64,000 nt of DNA from an uncultured Erythrobacter sp. (GTDB lineage Bacteria > Pseudomonadota > Alphaproteobacteria > Sphingomonadales > Sphingomonadaceae), in NCBI GenBank assembly GCA_937899785.1, contig CALCCG010000183.1, positions 1 to 64,000 of the forward strand. The letters run 5' to 3'. The translations under genes were made by a program, and so were the position numbers. Below are positions 37,192 through 48,745 of this stretch, one piece after another. Within the stretch, counting starts at the first letter, position 1, and each line of letters starts with the position of its first letter. The notes beneath the pieces are model-generated. The model was not told the DNA's origin. It did not search any database and saw nothing but the letters and a program-made list of their open reading frames with translations.

Positions 37192-39015
37192 ATGTGCGGC
37201 ATTATCGGGATCGTAAGCGGAACAAGAGTGGCGGAGCGGCTGGTCGATAGCCTGCAGCGAATGGAATATCGGGGTTACGATTCCGCCGGAATTTGCGTCA
37301 TCAACGAAGGCCAGCTTGCGCGCCGCCGAGCGGAAGGCAAGCTCAGCAACCTGCTTGATGTTCTGGGGCGCGAACCCGTCGATGGCGTGACCGGTATTGC
37401 CCACACGCGTTGGGCCACGCACGGCGCGCCGACCGAGGCTAACGCCCACCCGCACGCGACCCAGGACGTCGCGATCGTCCACAATGGGATCATTGAGAAT
37501 TTCAAGGAATTGCGCGCTGAGGTCGCGGCGGCCGGCCGGACCTTCCAGAGCGAGACCGACAGCGAGGTTGTGGCGCATCTGATCTCGATGCGGATCGCAG
37601 CCGGTGACAGCCCTGAAGACGCCGCACGCGCCGTGTTCCCACGTTTGCGAGGCGCCTTTGCGTTGGCGATTACTTTTCGCGATTACCCGGATCTGCTGCT
37701 CGGCGCGCGGCTCGGTTCTCCGCTTGTACTGGGCCATGGCGAAGGTGAGATGTTTCTGGGCTCGGACGCGCTTGCCCTGGCTGCGCTTACCCAGCAGATA
37801 ACCTATCTCGAAGAAGGTGACTGGGCCGTGGTGCGGCGTGACCGCGCGCAGGTGTTTGACGCGGATGGACGCGAAACCATCCGTCCTATGCAGGCCTCAG
37901 GCGCGTCGGCTGCGGCGGTGGAAAAGGGCAATTACCGGCACTTTATGCAAAAGGAGATTTTCGAGCAGCCCACCGTGGTCGCCCAGACACTCTCCTCCTA
38001 TCTCCGGCGCGAGGACAACTCTGTGGCGCTGCCGCAGCTCGATTTCGATATCTCGGGGGTGAAGCGCCTTACGATTGTCGCTTGCGGGACTTCATTTTAC
38101 GCCGGAATGGTCGCCAAATACTGGTTTGAGCAATTCGCCCGGGTCCCCGTCGATATCGATGTGGCGAGCGAGTTTCGCTACCGCGAGCCAGTGCTGGAAG
38201 ACGGTGGGCTGGCGCTCTTCATTTCGCAATCCGGGGAGACGGCGGACACTTTGGCGGCGCTGCGCCATTGCAAGGCGGAGGGCCAGGTCATCGGGGTGGT
38301 CGTCAACGTGCCCACCAGCACCATGGCGCGCGAGGCGGACCTGTTGCTGCCCACGCACGCCGGGCCGGAGATCGGTGTGGCTTCAACGAAGGCTTTCACC
38401 TGCCAGCTGGCCGTTCTCGCCGCGCTTGCGGCCCATATGGCGGTGAAAAAGGGGCTGCTTGATCGCGAAGCGGAGGTCGAAATCGTGACGCACCTTTTGG
38501 AAGCGCCCGCCGCGCTCAACGCCGCACTGGATCACGACGACGATATCGCCGCGATGGCGCCTCTTATCGCGCCCGCGCGCGACGTGCTTTATCTGGGGCG
38601 TGGGCAGGACTTTCCGCTCGCGCTTGAGGGCGCACTAAAACTGAAGGAAATCAGTTATATCCACGCGGAAGGTTACGCCAGTGGAGAGATGAAGCACGGG
38701 CCCATTGCGCTGATTGATGATGATGTGCCGGTGGTCGTCATCGCGCCTTCCGGGCCGCTTTTTGAAAAGACGGTCTCCAATATGGAGGAGGTCCGTGCGC
38801 GTGGCGGGCAGGTTGTGCTAATCTCTGATCCCGATGGATTGGCGCAAGCGGGTGAGGGGTGCCTTGCGACGATCGAGATGCCGGTCGTTCACCCGCTGAT
38901 CGCGCCGCTTGTTTACGCGATCCCAGTGCAACTGCTCGCGTATCACGTGGCGGTGGTGAAAGGCACCGATGTCGATCAGCCGCGTAATCTGGCGAAATCG
39001 GTGACGGTAGAATGA
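37192..39015 (+). CDS. glmS: Glutamine--fructose-6-phosphate aminotransferase (isomerizing)
   Basis: MCGIIGIVSGTRVAERLVDSLQRMEYRGYDSAGI...; SIS: FISQSGETADTLAALR; C-terminal DQPRNLAKSVTVE. Confidence 0.97.
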   Translation: MCGIIGIVSGTRVAERLVDSLQRMEYRGYDSAGICVINEGQLARRRAEGKLSNLLDVLGREPVDGVTGIAHTRWATHGAPTEANAHPHATQDVAIVHNGIIENFKELRAEVAAAGRTFQSETDSEVVAHLISMRIAAGDSPEDAARAVFPRLRGAFALAITFRDYPDLLLGARLGSPLVLGHGEGEMFLGSDALALAALTQQITYLEEGDWAVVRRDRAQVFDADGRETIRPMQASGASAAAVEKGNYRHFMQKEIFEQPTVVAQTLSSYLRREDNSVALPQLDFDISGVKRLTIVACGTSFYAGMVAKYWFEQFARVPVDIDVASEFRYREPVLEDGGLALFISQSGETADTLAALRHCKAEGQVIGVVVNVPTSTMAREADLLLPTHAGPEIGVASTKAFTCQLAVLAALAAHMAVKKGLLDREAEVEIVTHLLEAPAALNAALDHDDDIAAMAPLIAPARDVLYLGRGQDFPLALEGALKLKEISYIHAEGYASGEMKHGPIALIDDDVPVVVIAPSGPLFEKTVSNMEEVRARGGQVVLISDPDGLAQAGEGCLATIEMPVVHPLIAPLVYAIPVQLLAYHVAVVKGTDVDQPRNLAKSVTVE

Positions 39016-39534
39016 CGGGTTCTTCGCCCGCGCTGCTCCACGATGATAGGGTCTTTGAAATCGGCGCACCACGCTGGTTTACGCGCCTGTCCATTGTTTT
39101 TCTGCCATTTGCCCTCCTGGCCGGCGCCTTTGCGATGACCTGGGCGTTGGGCTGGATCGGTGCCATCGCGGCCGGTGTCCTATCGACTTATGTCCTCATT
39201 AAGTGGTCGCCAACACGAAAGCGCTGGAACTTGACAGAGCAAGGTGTGGACTTTGACAAAACTTATCATGGCCGGATCGGTTGGGCGTCCATAAACCGGA
39301 TTAAGCTTAGTCATGCTCGCGTGCAATTTGACTACATATAGCTTCTCAGATGAGCAGACGCGCTACATGGAGGAGAAGCGGAAAGAGGGCCTTTGCATCA
39401 CGCCGATTGTCCACTTCAGTGAGGAGATCCCTCTGCGCTGGACCGGAGTAAAGGCCGATGATGTTGAAAAGGCAATCGCCCGGTTTTGGCCCGACGAAAT
39501 GCGGAACCTCGATTCCGTGCTGGTGCGCGACTGA
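39012..39534 (+). pseudogene. Small membrane-anchored protein, apparently frameshifted near 39333-39340
   Basis: Frame 39012 ends ...INRIKLSHARVQFDYI*; frame 39313 continues YSFSDEQTRYMEEKRKEGLCITPIVHFSEEIPLRWTGVKADDVEKAIARFWPDE. Removing one base gives VQFDYYSFSDEQ. Confidence 0.5.
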
Positions 39535-39742
39535 GCCGGCCTTGATAATGCTCGTCTTCTGGACCCGGTATAACCGCGTTAGAGGGGCGCAATTGGGATC
39601 AGGCCGCGGCGGCGAAAGTGCTGCGCTAAGCCTTTCTGAGTGAAGCCTAATTCCCACCAAGAGAAGTTGTGGTCTTTGGTTAAAAGACGCCGTCATTGCG
39701 GCCTTTTACTTTACCGGCCTCTAACCTTTTACGCTTACCTGC

Positions 39743-42100
39743 TTGGGGGTGAACCAGCCGATCACTCCTTTGCAGGAAGCGCCTGCCCAAGTGTCCTACG
39801 CGGCCGTACTCGGTCTGACCGGCGCGCGCGGCAACGAGGGGGCGAGGCTGCGTGGGGTGCTATATTCGGCGCTTTCGAACGTTACCTTTCTGCGCGTCTT
39901 CGGCCACGCGATCCTCGCCGTGTTTGTTGCGCAGATCTACCTCAAGACGGTTCCCACCCTTTGGCTGGGCGGGTGGGTGGTGGTCTTGGTGGGTCTCCAC
40001 TTTCTGGGCGCTCGATTTGACCGGGCTTTGGCCGATGCGGACCGGCGCAAGATCAGCCGTTTTGAGTTCTACCGCCAGTCGATGACGTCGGTGTTCTCGG
40101 GCGTGCTGTGGGGCGGGGCGGTGCTGGTCTTTGGCCCTCTGGGATCATTGGAAGACTTGCTGGCTCTGCTGGCGGTCATTGCGATCATTTCGTCGGGCGC
40201 GATCTACTTTCGCACTTCAGCGCCGCTTGGCGCGGTGCTTTTCGCGCTGGTTTCCGGCGTTGCGATCAGCGCGTATCTGGCGCTCAACGGCTTGTGGTTT
40301 GCGATGGCCGGCGGCTGCGTATTCACGATCTGCACCATCCTGGGCGCGATGCAGGCCGGACAAACCTTCTTGAAGGTCCGGCTTTCCCAAGACGCGATCG
40401 CGGAGAAGGAAGAGGTTGTCTCGCTGCTGCTGCGAGAGTTTGAGGAGAACGAGGCCGATTGGCTGTGGGAGGTCGACACGGCGCGGCGTCTGCGCGCAGT
40501 CAGCCCGCGCTTTGCCTTTGCGCTCGGCCGAGGCCAGGCCGAAGCGGAGGGCAAACCCTTTCTCGATTGTGTGACCGCTCGCGCATGGAGCGAAGGACAG
40601 TTTCCGCAAAGCCTCCACCAGCTTGCCGACAAGCTCAAGAACCGTGAGAACTTTTCCAACCTGATTGTGCAGGTCTCGATCCACGGAGAGATGCGTTGGT
40701 GGGAATTGTCGGGCACGCCGATGCGCGATGAGAGGGGAAAGTTCTGTGGCTTTCGCGGCGTGGGTTCGGATGTAACCGAGCAGCGCGAATCCGATGAAAA
40801 GATCGCGTATCTGGCGCGGTTCGACACATTGACCTCTTTGCCCAACCGTTTGCAGTTGACCGAAGCGTTGGGCGAGGCGCTGCGTTACGCGGAGCAATGG
40901 CGCACGCGGTGCGCGTTGCTGATGGTGGATCTCGATCGGTTTAAGTCAGTGAACGATTCGCTGGGCCACATGACGGGGGACAAACTGCTGGCGCAGGTAT
41001 CCTCTCGGCTGCAGGCGCTAATGGGCGACAATGCGATCTGCGGGCGCCTGGGCGGCGATGAATTTGCGATCGTGATCCGCGATGCCAGCGATGGCAACCA
41101 TGTGCGCGCGATGGCACGCCGCGTTATCGACGCGCTATCCGAACCCTACCAGGTTGAGCAGCACACGCTCTATGTTGGCGCGAGCGTTGGCTCAGCCTTT
41201 GGCCCGCGCGATGGGGCCAGCGTCGAGGAGTTGATGCGCAACGCCGACCTCGCGCTTTACCGTGCAAAGGATGTCGGCGGGGGCGACCATTACCGCTTTG
41301 AACCGATGCTGCACGCCTCCGCTGAGGAACGGCGCAAGCTTGAGGTCTCTTTGCGAAAAGCGCTGGGGCGTGATGAGATGGTGCTGCATTACCAGCCGGT
41401 CGTCGACGCGCGCAGCGAGAACATCGTTAGTTTTGAAGCGCTGGTGCGTTGGGACAGCGCGGATCACGGTTTCGTCAGCCCTGGAAAGTTCATTCCGCTC
41501 GCAGAAGAGACGCGGCTGATTGTGCCAATCGGCAAATGGGTTCTGCGTCAGGCGTGCTTGGAGGCGCGCTCCTGGCCTGAAGAGATCAAGGTCAACGTCA
41601 ACGTGTCGCCGGAGCAATTGCTCGAGCCGGACTTTCACCAAGAGGTGGTCGACGTTCTTTCTTCGACCGGCCTTCGCCCCGAGCGGCTGGAGATCGAGGT
41701 GACTGAAAGCATCTTCCTGCGCGACGCGACCGTGGCGCGCAACGCGCTGGAGCAAGCGATGGCGCTGGGCTGCTCGGTGGCGCTTGATGACTTTGGGACC
41801 GGCTATTCCTCGCTCGGTTATCTGCGCAAATTGCGCTTCTCGACGATCAAGGTGGATCGCACCTTTGTTCAGGGAGCTTCGCAGGGCAGCAACGAAAGCC
41901 TTGCTATCATCAACGCCGTGGTCGCGATGGCCAAGAGCCTCGACATGACCACAACCGCCGAAGGGGTGGAAAGCGTTGAAGAGGCTGAACTGATCCGCAA
42001 TCTGGGTTGCGACAAGATCCAGGGCTTCTATTTTGGACGACCGATGTCCAACGAAGACGCCCGGCGGCTGTTTAAGGCGCCGCGCTCAAAACGCGCTTAG
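39743..42100 (+). CDS. MASE-like/PAS/GGDEF/EAL diguanylate cyclase/phosphodiesterase
   Basis: N-terminal TM segments; PAS-like region; [48 protein letters not shown]. Confidence 0.93.
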   Translation: MGVNQPITPLQEAPAQVSYAAVLGLTGARGNEGARLRGVLYSALSNVTFLRVFGHAILAVFVAQIYLKTVPTLWLGGWVVVLVGLHFLGARFDRALADADRRKISRFEFYRQSMTSVFSGVLWGGAVLVFGPLGSLEDLLALLAVIAIISSGAIYFRTSAPLGAVLFALVSGVAISAYLALNGLWFAMAGGCVFTICTILGAMQAGQTFLKVRLSQDAIAEKEEVVSLLLREFEENEADWLWEVDTARRLRAVSPRFAFALGRGQAEAEGKPFLDCVTARAWSEGQFPQSLHQLADKLKNRENFSNLIVQVSIHGEMRWWELSGTPMRDERGKFCGFRGVGSDVTEQRESDEKIAYLARFDTLTSLPNRLQLTEALGEALRYAEQWRTRCALLMVDLDRFKSVNDSLGHMTGDKLLAQVSSRLQALMGDNAICGRLGGDEFAIVIRDASDGNHVRAMARRVIDALSEPYQVEQHTLYVGASVGSAFGPRDGASVEELMRNADLALYRAKDVGGGDHYRFEPMLHASAEERRKLEVSLRKALGRDEMVLHYQPVVDARSENIVSFEALVRWDSADHGFVSPGKFIPLAEETRLIVPIGKWVLRQACLEARSWPEEIKVNVNVSPEQLLEPDFHQEVVDVLSSTGLRPERLEIEVTESIFLRDATVARNALEQAMALGCSVALDDFGTGYSSLGYLRKLRFSTIKVDRTFVQGASQGSNESLAIINAVVAMAKSLDMTTTAEGVESVEEAELIRNLGCDKIQGFYFGRPMSNEDARRLFKAPRSKRA

Positions 42101-42786
42101 GCGCTCACCAGGCTTGCGATTACGCTTTCAAAAACGCGACGGCCATCCGCGCCGCCAAGGCTCGCATGCGCAACCTCGGCCATCGCGCGCTCAGGGTGCG
42201 GCATCATGCCAAGAACCCGTCCGTTTGCGCTCAGCACGCCGGCGATATCGCGCTGCGATCCGTTGCACGGCGCGGCGTAGCGAAAGGCGATACGGTCCTC
42301 CGCTTCAAGCGAGTCCAGCGTGGGCGTGTCGGCAAAATAATTGCCATCGTGATGCGCGACCGGCACGCGAATGACCTCGCCCTTGGCGAAACCTGCGGTG
42401 AAAGGCGAAGCAGTGTTGATCACTTCGAGCCCAACCGTCCGGCAAACAAAGCGCTGCGTTGCGTTGCGCATAAGCACACCCGGCAACAAGCCGCTTTCGC
42501 AGAGGATTTGAAACCCGTTGCAGATGCCCAACACCGGCACGCCGCGCTCAGCCGCTGCGACAACAGCGTGCATGATCGGGCTCTTCGCGGCCATGGCTCC
42601 CACCCGCAGGTAATCACCATAGGAGAAGCCTCCCGGCAGCGCGATGAAATCCAGGCCGCTGGGCAGATCAGCGTCGCCATGCCAGATCCGCCGCGGCGCC
42701 GCGCCCGTCACCGCTTCGAGAGCGACGGCAATGTCGCGATCACAATTGGAGCCGGGAAAGGTGATGACAGCGGCGGTGAAAGCCAT
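42097..42786 (-). CDS. purQ: Phosphoribosylformylglycinamidine synthase subunit PurQ
   Basis: [18 protein letters not shown]...[17 protein letters not shown]...[19 protein letters not shown]...MMPHPERA. Confidence 0.95.
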   Translation of the reverse strand: MAFTAAVITFPGSNCDRDIAVALEAVTGAAPRRIWHGDADLPSGLDFIALPGGFSYGDYLRVGAMAAKSPIMHAVVAAAERGVPVLGICNGFQILCESGLLPGVLMRNATQRFVCRTVGLEVINTASPFTAGFAKGEVIRVPVAHHDGNYFADTPTLDSLEAEDRIAFRYAAPCNGSQRDIAGVLSANGRVLGMMPHPERAMAEVAHASLGGADGRRVFESVIASLVSA

Positions 42787-43031
42787 CAGGCGCTCTCCGG
42801 CTCAAGCTTTTCGATCACGAAGTCTTCGATCACGGTGTTCGCGAGCAAGCCGCTGCACATCGAATGGAGCGTCGAATCCGACGTGCCGTCGGCGACATCC
42901 ATCTCAATCAGGCGACCTATCCGCACATCGGTCACGGCGTCGAAGCCCATGCCTTCCAGCGAGTGATGCACAGCGCGGCCCTGTGGATCGAGCACACCGG
43001 GCTTGAGACGAACAAGGATACGGACTTTCAT
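42786..43031 (-). CDS. purS: Phosphoribosylformylglycinamidine synthase subunit PurS
   Basis: [46 protein letters not shown]. Confidence 0.94.
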   Translation of the reverse strand: MKVRILVRLKPGVLDPQGRAVHHSLEGMGFDAVTDVRIGRLIEMDVADGTSDSTLHSMCSGLLANTVIEDFVIEKLEPESA

Positions 43032-43342
43032 GGCTGGCCCTTTCCAAAGGGAAATCGTGAGGAGAGTCTTGCGTGAGAACAGCGTTTCATCCGCTAAGCG
43101 CTTTAACGTCAATGCTGTAACGGTGCACCCCGCAAAGACCCAGTTTTGCGCAACCGCCTGCTTCGTCTTGCTGCAACAGCGATGCGAATCTGTCGCCGCG
43201 CTGCAACAATCACCCGAAGAAAGATATCCAATCGCCGCGTTCTGCGGGTAATTTCGCCTGAAAACCTCGATTCATGCGCGCAAATCTGTCAGCGGCTTCC
43301 TCGCAAGATGCATTGTTGCAACCGAAAATGGGGGGCCGACTC

Positions 43343-45550
43343 ATGTCAAACCGTATTCCCGCCGCGCGCGCTTTGTGGGCCAGCACCACCGCTATGACCG
43401 CCGCTGTCTTCGCCTTTGCCGCTCCTGCAGCGGCGCAAGCTGGCGACGCTTCTGAGGCAGAGGAAGGCCAGTTGCCTTCGATTATTGTGACTGCAAACCG
43501 CCGCGAAGAAAGCCTTCAGGACGTCCCAATTTCGGCCGAAATCCTCGATCAGGGCCGCATCGGAGCGATTTTTTCGGCCGCCGCGGACACCACCGCGCTC
43601 GCCGGAGCGGTTCCCGGGCTCAACATTGAAAGCTCAAACGGCCGCGTGGCGCCGCGCTTTTACATTCGCGGGCTTGGCAACACCGACTTTGACCTGGCCG
43701 CATCACAGCCCGTTTCGGTGATCCTGGACGATGTTGTTATGGAAAACGTGACACTGAAATCCTTTCCGATCTTTGATGTCCAGCGCGTGGAAGTTCTGCG
43801 CGGGCCGCAAGGCACTCTGTTCGGCCGCAACACGCCGGCCGGCATCGTCAAAATCGACACGATCAAGCCCGGCTTTGAAGACGATATTCAGGTTGGGCTG
43901 AGCGTCGGTTCGTTTGGCACCGTGTCCGCCAACGCGGCGTGGGGTGGGGGAATTGTCGAGGACAAGCTGGCCTTCCGCGTTTCGACCCAGTTTCAGCGCC
44001 GCAGCGATTGGATCGATAACGGGTTTACCGGTGAAGAGGACGCGCTGGGCGCCTACACCGACTTCGCCATTCGTGGCCAAATGCTTCTGGTGCCCGATGA
44101 AGAGCGGCGCTTTTCGATGCTGGCGTCGGTGAACTTTCGCGACCTTAGCGGCAGCTCAACCTTTTTCCGCGCCAATGTGCTGGGTCCGGGCAACAACGAA
44201 CTGAACGCGAACTACGACCGCGACACGGTGTTCTATGATGCGGGAGGCGGCAACCCGGCCGAGTACCAGCAGTTCGGCGCCACGCTGAAGATGGACTATG
44301 AGTTTGACTTCGCGACGATTACGCAGATTTCCAGTTACTGGGAGAGTGAAGGCTTCTCGCGCGGGGACGTCGATGGCGGCAATCTGGTAACCGGTCCGGG
44401 TTTCATCCCGTTCCCATCGGACACGCAGGACTCGATCGATCTGCAGCAATTCACGAGCGAAACCCGTTTGGCCTCAAACGGTGATGGACCGCTGAGCTGG
44501 CAGGTCGGCGCGTTTATCTTCACCAGTGATTTCGACGTGTCGACGGTGGGCTTCACCTTTCCGCCGCCCGTCACGGTTAACCACACGAACGACGCTTGGG
44601 CCGTGTTTGGCCAGCTTTCGTATGACCTGAACGATATGTTCCGCGTTACCGGCGGGCTGCGCTACTCCGACGATGAGAAGGACTTTGTGGTCGTCGAAGG
44701 CGCCGCGCCGCAGCCGGTTTCGGTGCAGGATGACAACATCGATTGGGATGTCAGCCTGTTCGCTGATATTGACGACGAGACAAGCCTCTACGCTCGGGTT
44801 GCTAACGCGTTCCGCGCGCCGACCATCCAGGGCCGCGACGTGGCTTTTTTCGGCGCACCGAGCGTCGCGCAGTCGGAAAACATCACCAGCTGGGAGCTTG
44901 GCTTTAAGAGCGAGTTCATCGATCGGCGGCTGCGCCTGAACGGTTCGGTCTTTTACTACACCGTGGAAGACCCGCAATTCACTGCGGTCGGTGGTACGGG
45001 CAACCTGGTGCAGCTGATCAACGCCAACGAGGGCGAGGCCTATGGCTACGAGCTTGACGCTGCGTTCCAGGCATCGCCGCAAATCCTGCTGACGCTGGGC
45101 ATCGCCTACAACAACACGCAGATCAACGATGACGATCTCGCCGTGGGTGTGTGCGCCCAATGCACCGTGACCGATCCGTTTAACCAGAACGGCTTTGCGC
45201 TGGTCGATGGCAACCCATTCCCCAACGCACCCGAGGTAAGCGGCGATTTCACCTTCAGCTACACCGTTCCGGTGGGCGACAACGATGAAGTCTTCCTCTT
45301 CACTGACTGGGTGTATCTGGGTGAAACCAACTTCCTGCTCTATGAAAGCCTTGAAAACAATGCCGACAGCCGCATCGAGGGCGGTCTGCGAATGGGCTAT
45401 CGCGGCAACAATGGGCAGTACGAACTGGCTCTGTTTGCCCGCAACATCACCAACGCTGACAACGTGCAAGGCGTCGTTGATTTCAACAACAACACCGCCT
45501 TCGTAAACGAGCCGCGCGTGATCGGCGTCTCGGTGGGCTTTAGCCTTTAG
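43343..45550 (+). CDS. TonB-dependent receptor
   Basis: Signal peptide; plug IIVTANRREESLQDVPISAEIL...VEVLRGPQGTLFGRNTPAGIVKI; C-terminal IGVSVGFSL. Confidence 0.93.
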   Translation: MSNRIPAARALWASTTAMTAAVFAFAAPAAAQAGDASEAEEGQLPSIIVTANRREESLQDVPISAEILDQGRIGAIFSAAADTTALAGAVPGLNIESSNGRVAPRFYIRGLGNTDFDLAASQPVSVILDDVVMENVTLKSFPIFDVQRVEVLRGPQGTLFGRNTPAGIVKIDTIKPGFEDDIQVGLSVGSFGTVSANAAWGGGIVEDKLAFRVSTQFQRRSDWIDNGFTGEEDALGAYTDFAIRGQMLLVPDEERRFSMLASVNFRDLSGSSTFFRANVLGPGNNELNANYDRDTVFYDAGGGNPAEYQQFGATLKMDYEFDFATITQISSYWESEGFSRGDVDGGNLVTGPGFIPFPSDTQDSIDLQQFTSETRLASNGDGPLSWQVGAFIFTSDFDVSTVGFTFPPPVTVNHTNDAWAVFGQLSYDLNDMFRVTGGLRYSDDEKDFVVVEGAAPQPVSVQDDNIDWDVSLFADIDDETSLYARVANAFRAPTIQGRDVAFFGAPSVAQSENITSWELGFKSEFIDRRLRLNGSVFYYTVEDPQFTAVGGTGNLVQLINANEGEAYGYELDAAFQASPQILLTLGIAYNNTQINDDDLAVGVCAQCTVTDPFNQNGFALVDGNPFPNAPEVSGDFTFSYTVPVGDNDEVFLFTDWVYLGETNFLLYESLENNADSRIEGGLRMGYRGNNGQYELALFARNITNADNVQGVVDFNNNTAFVNEPRVIGVSVGFSL

Positions 45551-45616
45551 AGCGGCCAACGGCTTTCGCGTTGCTCCCGGACGCTGGTGTGTAAGCGAAG
45601 GCGCGCGCGATACAGG

Positions 45617-45653
45617 AAAGGGCTGGCGGGAGGCGACCCGTCAGCCCTTTTTT
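45617..45653 (+). terminator. Rho-independent terminator downstream of the TonB receptor
   Basis: aaagggctggcgggaggcgacccgtcagccctttttt: 10-bp stem (one G-U) followed by T6. Confidence 0.9.
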
Positions 45654-45700
45654 CTCCTCGGCATCAGATCGGCTGGTGAGCCTTTTCCGGCAAGCTATCG

Positions 45701-48613
45701 CTAGTTGGCGTTTGCCATTTCGGCGACCGCTTTGGACTTTGCCAACGCGCTTGGCAGCACGACAAACGTCGCGGCCTCAGCGGGCTGGACATAGACCTGA
45801 GCGGCGGCCTTCAAGTCACCTACCGAAACCGCTTTGAGCACATCGGGATAGGCAAAGAAGCGATCGATACGCTCTGGGTCGCTTTGCGCGCGCTGGGTTA
45901 GCACGGTGTAGACACCCAGATCCTTGAGCGCGTTTTCGTGCCGTTCGAGGAGCGGTTTGCGTGCGCGTTCAACCAGGTCCTGCGAGATGCCATCATCGGT
46001 CACAAGCTCGCGCAACATGGTATCAATGGCGGCGCGCGCCGCGTCGACCTGACTGTCTTCGAGCGACACGCTGATCGTGATCGTTCCGTAATCTCGGTAG
46101 TGGCGGCTGTTGCTCACATTGGCGCGCGGCGAATACGCCTGGCCCAGCTCTTCGCGGATCGTATCTGTCAGTTCCAGTTGAAGCACGCGGCCGAGCATTT
46201 GCAGTTTGACAGCCTCGTCATAGTCGCGGTTGTCCGGCGCGGGCCAGATCATACGCAACAAGGCCTGATCGGGCTCGCCATCGTGCTCGATAACGCGGGT
46301 GGAGCGATCCTGAGTGAAAGTCCGCAAGCGGGCCTCCTCGCGCACACGGAACTGGTCTTCGCGCTCTGTCAGCGCACCAAAGGTGGACGCGACCGCGGCG
46401 ATCGCGGCGTCTTCATCAAGGTCTCCAACAAGGCCAATCTCAATCGCGCCCCGGCTTAACCGGTCCTCGATCACGCTTTGTAGCCCGTCAAAGTCGAGCG
46501 CTTCGAAGGCTTCCTTGGGTTGCAAGGTGAAGCGCGGGTCGCCATCGGACAGGTCTCCCCCGACGACTGCGCCAAGCGCCCGGCCTGGCGTCGAGGTGAG
46601 AGTCTCAAAGAAATTGTCGATGCCCTTGCGAAACCGTTCCACGCCTTCGGGTCGATAGCCCGGATCGGTGATCAACGCCGCCATGAGCTGCAATTGCAGT
46701 TCCAGATCGCGCGGCGTCGTTGTCGAACCCATGCCGAAGCTGTCGACGCCCGCGTCAAACCCAAGGCCAACGCTGCGCCCGGCTAGGATTGTAGAAAGCT
46801 CATCCTGGCTGTGTTCGCCCAGCCCACCCGCGGACAAAGAGCCCGAGAGGTAGACGGCGAGCGGGTCGTCCTTGGTGGTCATCAACGTGCCGCCATCGAC
46901 GGCCAGGCGGACGTTCACCCGGTCCTCTTGCACATCGGTCTGCTTAATGTTGAGTTTGACGCCGTTGTCGAACTCGATCTGACGTATGCCGAGCTGGGTC
47001 TCCATCGTGTCCGAAACAATCGTGCCCGATGCGCCGAATTCGGTGTAGGCGAAAGCGGTGGCGCCCGTGTCGAGCGGGGCCGCGATGGGCAGGGCCATGC
47101 CTTCTTCAAAAGCGAGCCTCAGCGCTTCCTTGCCGCCTTCGGGCGCCTTGCGGCCCTGGAACCGGATCAGAGGGTCCTCAAGCGCGATCACGTGGCTCTT
47201 GAACGCGGCGAAGACGCTGTCCGACGTGATGTTGGGAGCCATCTCTTCGAACAGAGCTAGCCGGTACTCCGGTGTTGTCGGGATAGCGTCGTTGGACACC
47301 AGCGACAAAGCCGCGCCGACAAAGGCGCCGTTGGGGCGCGTGTCCTTGGCTTTGACCGCGTTTTCAAGCGCGGTCCTCCTGCGTGCCAATTGTTCGTCCA
47401 CTTCGGCCTGGGTAAAGCCAAAGGCCAGCGCCTGGTTGTATTCGCGCACAGCCGCCAGCAGACCCTTGCGCCATTCGCCGTCGACGCTGCCAATATTGAC
47501 GCCCGTGTTGCGCCCATCTTCGAAGAAATTGCCTTGCGTGAAGCTGGCTCCGCGGAAGGGGGCATCGGCCTTTCGCGCCAGCCGCGCGAGGCGGCGGTTG
47601 ACGATGGCGTAACCGAGCGACCGCAGCGCCGCCGCCTTGCGATTGGCGAGCGTGTCCGGCTCATCAATCCAAGCGTCGAATTGGACGATTGCAACGCTCT
47701 CAGACAGCGAAGGATCGGTGTAGATATCGGTCTTGCCGCCTTGCGTGACATCGAGCGGTCCGGTCACTGGATCCTTTGGCGCCGGGCCGCCTGACCAGTC
47801 CGCAAACCTGGCGCGCAAAGCCGCCTCCATAACGTCGACCGGGTAATCGCCGACGATCACCAAGACCGTGTTGCGCGGCGTGTAGGTCCGCTCATACAAA
47901 GTGCGCATCTGTTCCGACGTGGCGCCCTCGATCACTTCCAGCGTCCCGATCGGCAAGCGGTCGCCGAACCGCGCATCGGGCGCGTAGAATTCGAAGCCGT
48001 CTTCCTGCGCGCGCTGGGCAAAGCTGCGCCGATCGCGCCGTTCAGCCAGGATGATGCCCCGCTCGCGCTCGACCGCCTCCGGCGCGATCAGGAGCTCGCT
48101 CGCGGTCTCGCGCATCAACATTAAAGCGGTGTCAAGCAGATCCGCGTCGTTGCGCGGTAAGTTGAGCATATAGGTCACCGCTTCAAGCCCGGTCGAAGCG
48201 TTGGTGTCCGCGCCAAAGGCAAGCCCTTCGCGTTCGAGGAGCTTGATCATCTCGCCTTCGGGGATCCCTTTGGACCCATTAAAGGCCATGTGTTCAAGAT
48301 AGTGTGACAGGCCGCGCTCGCTGTCGGTTTCTTCAAGCGATCCGCTGCCGATGCGCATCCGGACCATGGCGGTGCCTTCGGGTGTCGCGTTTTGGCGCAG
48401 GATAAAGCGCAGGCCGTTTTCAAGCTCGCCAAAGACATAGCCCGGATCGACTTCGACGTCGCTGTTCTCAAACGCCCACCTGGGTTCGGGGTCCGCTTGC
48501 TCTTGCGTTGTGGTCGCGCTGGTCTGGGTTTGCGCTGCCAGAGACTGGACAAGCACAAGGTTCGGAAGAGCGAGCGCAAGGCTTGCGGCGAACAGTGTCG
48601 GGCGAATGATCAT
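45701..48613 (-). CDS. M16-family metallopeptidase
   Basis: HxxEH zinc motif in GLSHYLEHMAFNGSKGIPEGEM; two M16 halves; signal peptide. Confidence 0.94.
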   Translation of the reverse strand: MIIRPTLFAASLALALPNLVLVQSLAAQTQTSATTTQEQADPEPRWAFENSDVEVDPGYVFGELENGLRFILRQNATPEGTAMVRMRIGSGSLEETDSERGLSHYLEHMAFNGSKGIPEGEMIKLLEREGLAFGADTNASTGLEAVTYMLNLPRNDADLLDTALMLMRETASELLIAPEAVERERGIILAERRDRRSFAQRAQEDGFEFYAPDARFGDRLPIGTLEVIEGATSEQMRTLYERTYTPRNTVLVIVGDYPVDVMEAALRARFADWSGGPAPKDPVTGPLDVTQGGKTDIYTDPSLSESVAIVQFDAWIDEPDTLANRKAAALRSLGYAIVNRRLARLARKADAPFRGASFTQGNFFEDGRNTGVNIGSVDGEWRKGLLAAVREYNQALAFGFTQAEVDEQLARRRTALENAVKAKDTRPNGAFVGAALSLVSNDAIPTTPEYRLALFEEMAPNITSDSVFAAFKSHVIALEDPLIRFQGRKAPEGGKEALRLAFEEGMALPIAAPLDTGATAFAYTEFGASGTIVSDTMETQLGIRQIEFDNGVKLNIKQTDVQEDRVNVRLAVDGGTLMTTKDDPLAVYLSGSLSAGGLGEHSQDELSTILAGRSVGLGFDAGVDSFGMGSTTTPRDLELQLQLMAALITDPGYRPEGVERFRKGIDNFFETLTSTPGRALGAVVGGDLSDGDPRFTLQPKEAFEALDFDGLQSVIEDRLSRGAIEIGLVGDLDEDAAIAAVASTFGALTEREDQFRVREEARLRTFTQDRSTRVIEHDGEPDQALLRMIWPAPDNRDYDEAVKLQMLGRVLQLELTDTIREELGQAYSPRANVSNSRHYRDYGTITISVSLEDSQVDAARAAIDTMLRELVTDDGISQDLVERARKPLLERHENALKDLGVYTVLTQRAQSDPERIDRFFAYPDVLKAVSVGDLKAAAQVYVQPAEAATFVVLPSALAKSKAVAEMANAN

Positions 48614-48745
48614 GGGGGGCGCAGTCTCTCCAGCGGTTGTTTTGTCCTTATCTGATGAGCTTAGCCGATTTACACAGCCTGAAAAGGGGCTCTGCGCGCG
48701 GGCTGCGCGCGCATTTTTCCAATTGTTCCGGCCGCGAGGCCTATG

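Noticed and set aside
44474-45559. 361-aa minus-strand ORF
   Set aside because: Antisense to the TonB receptor; shadow ORF
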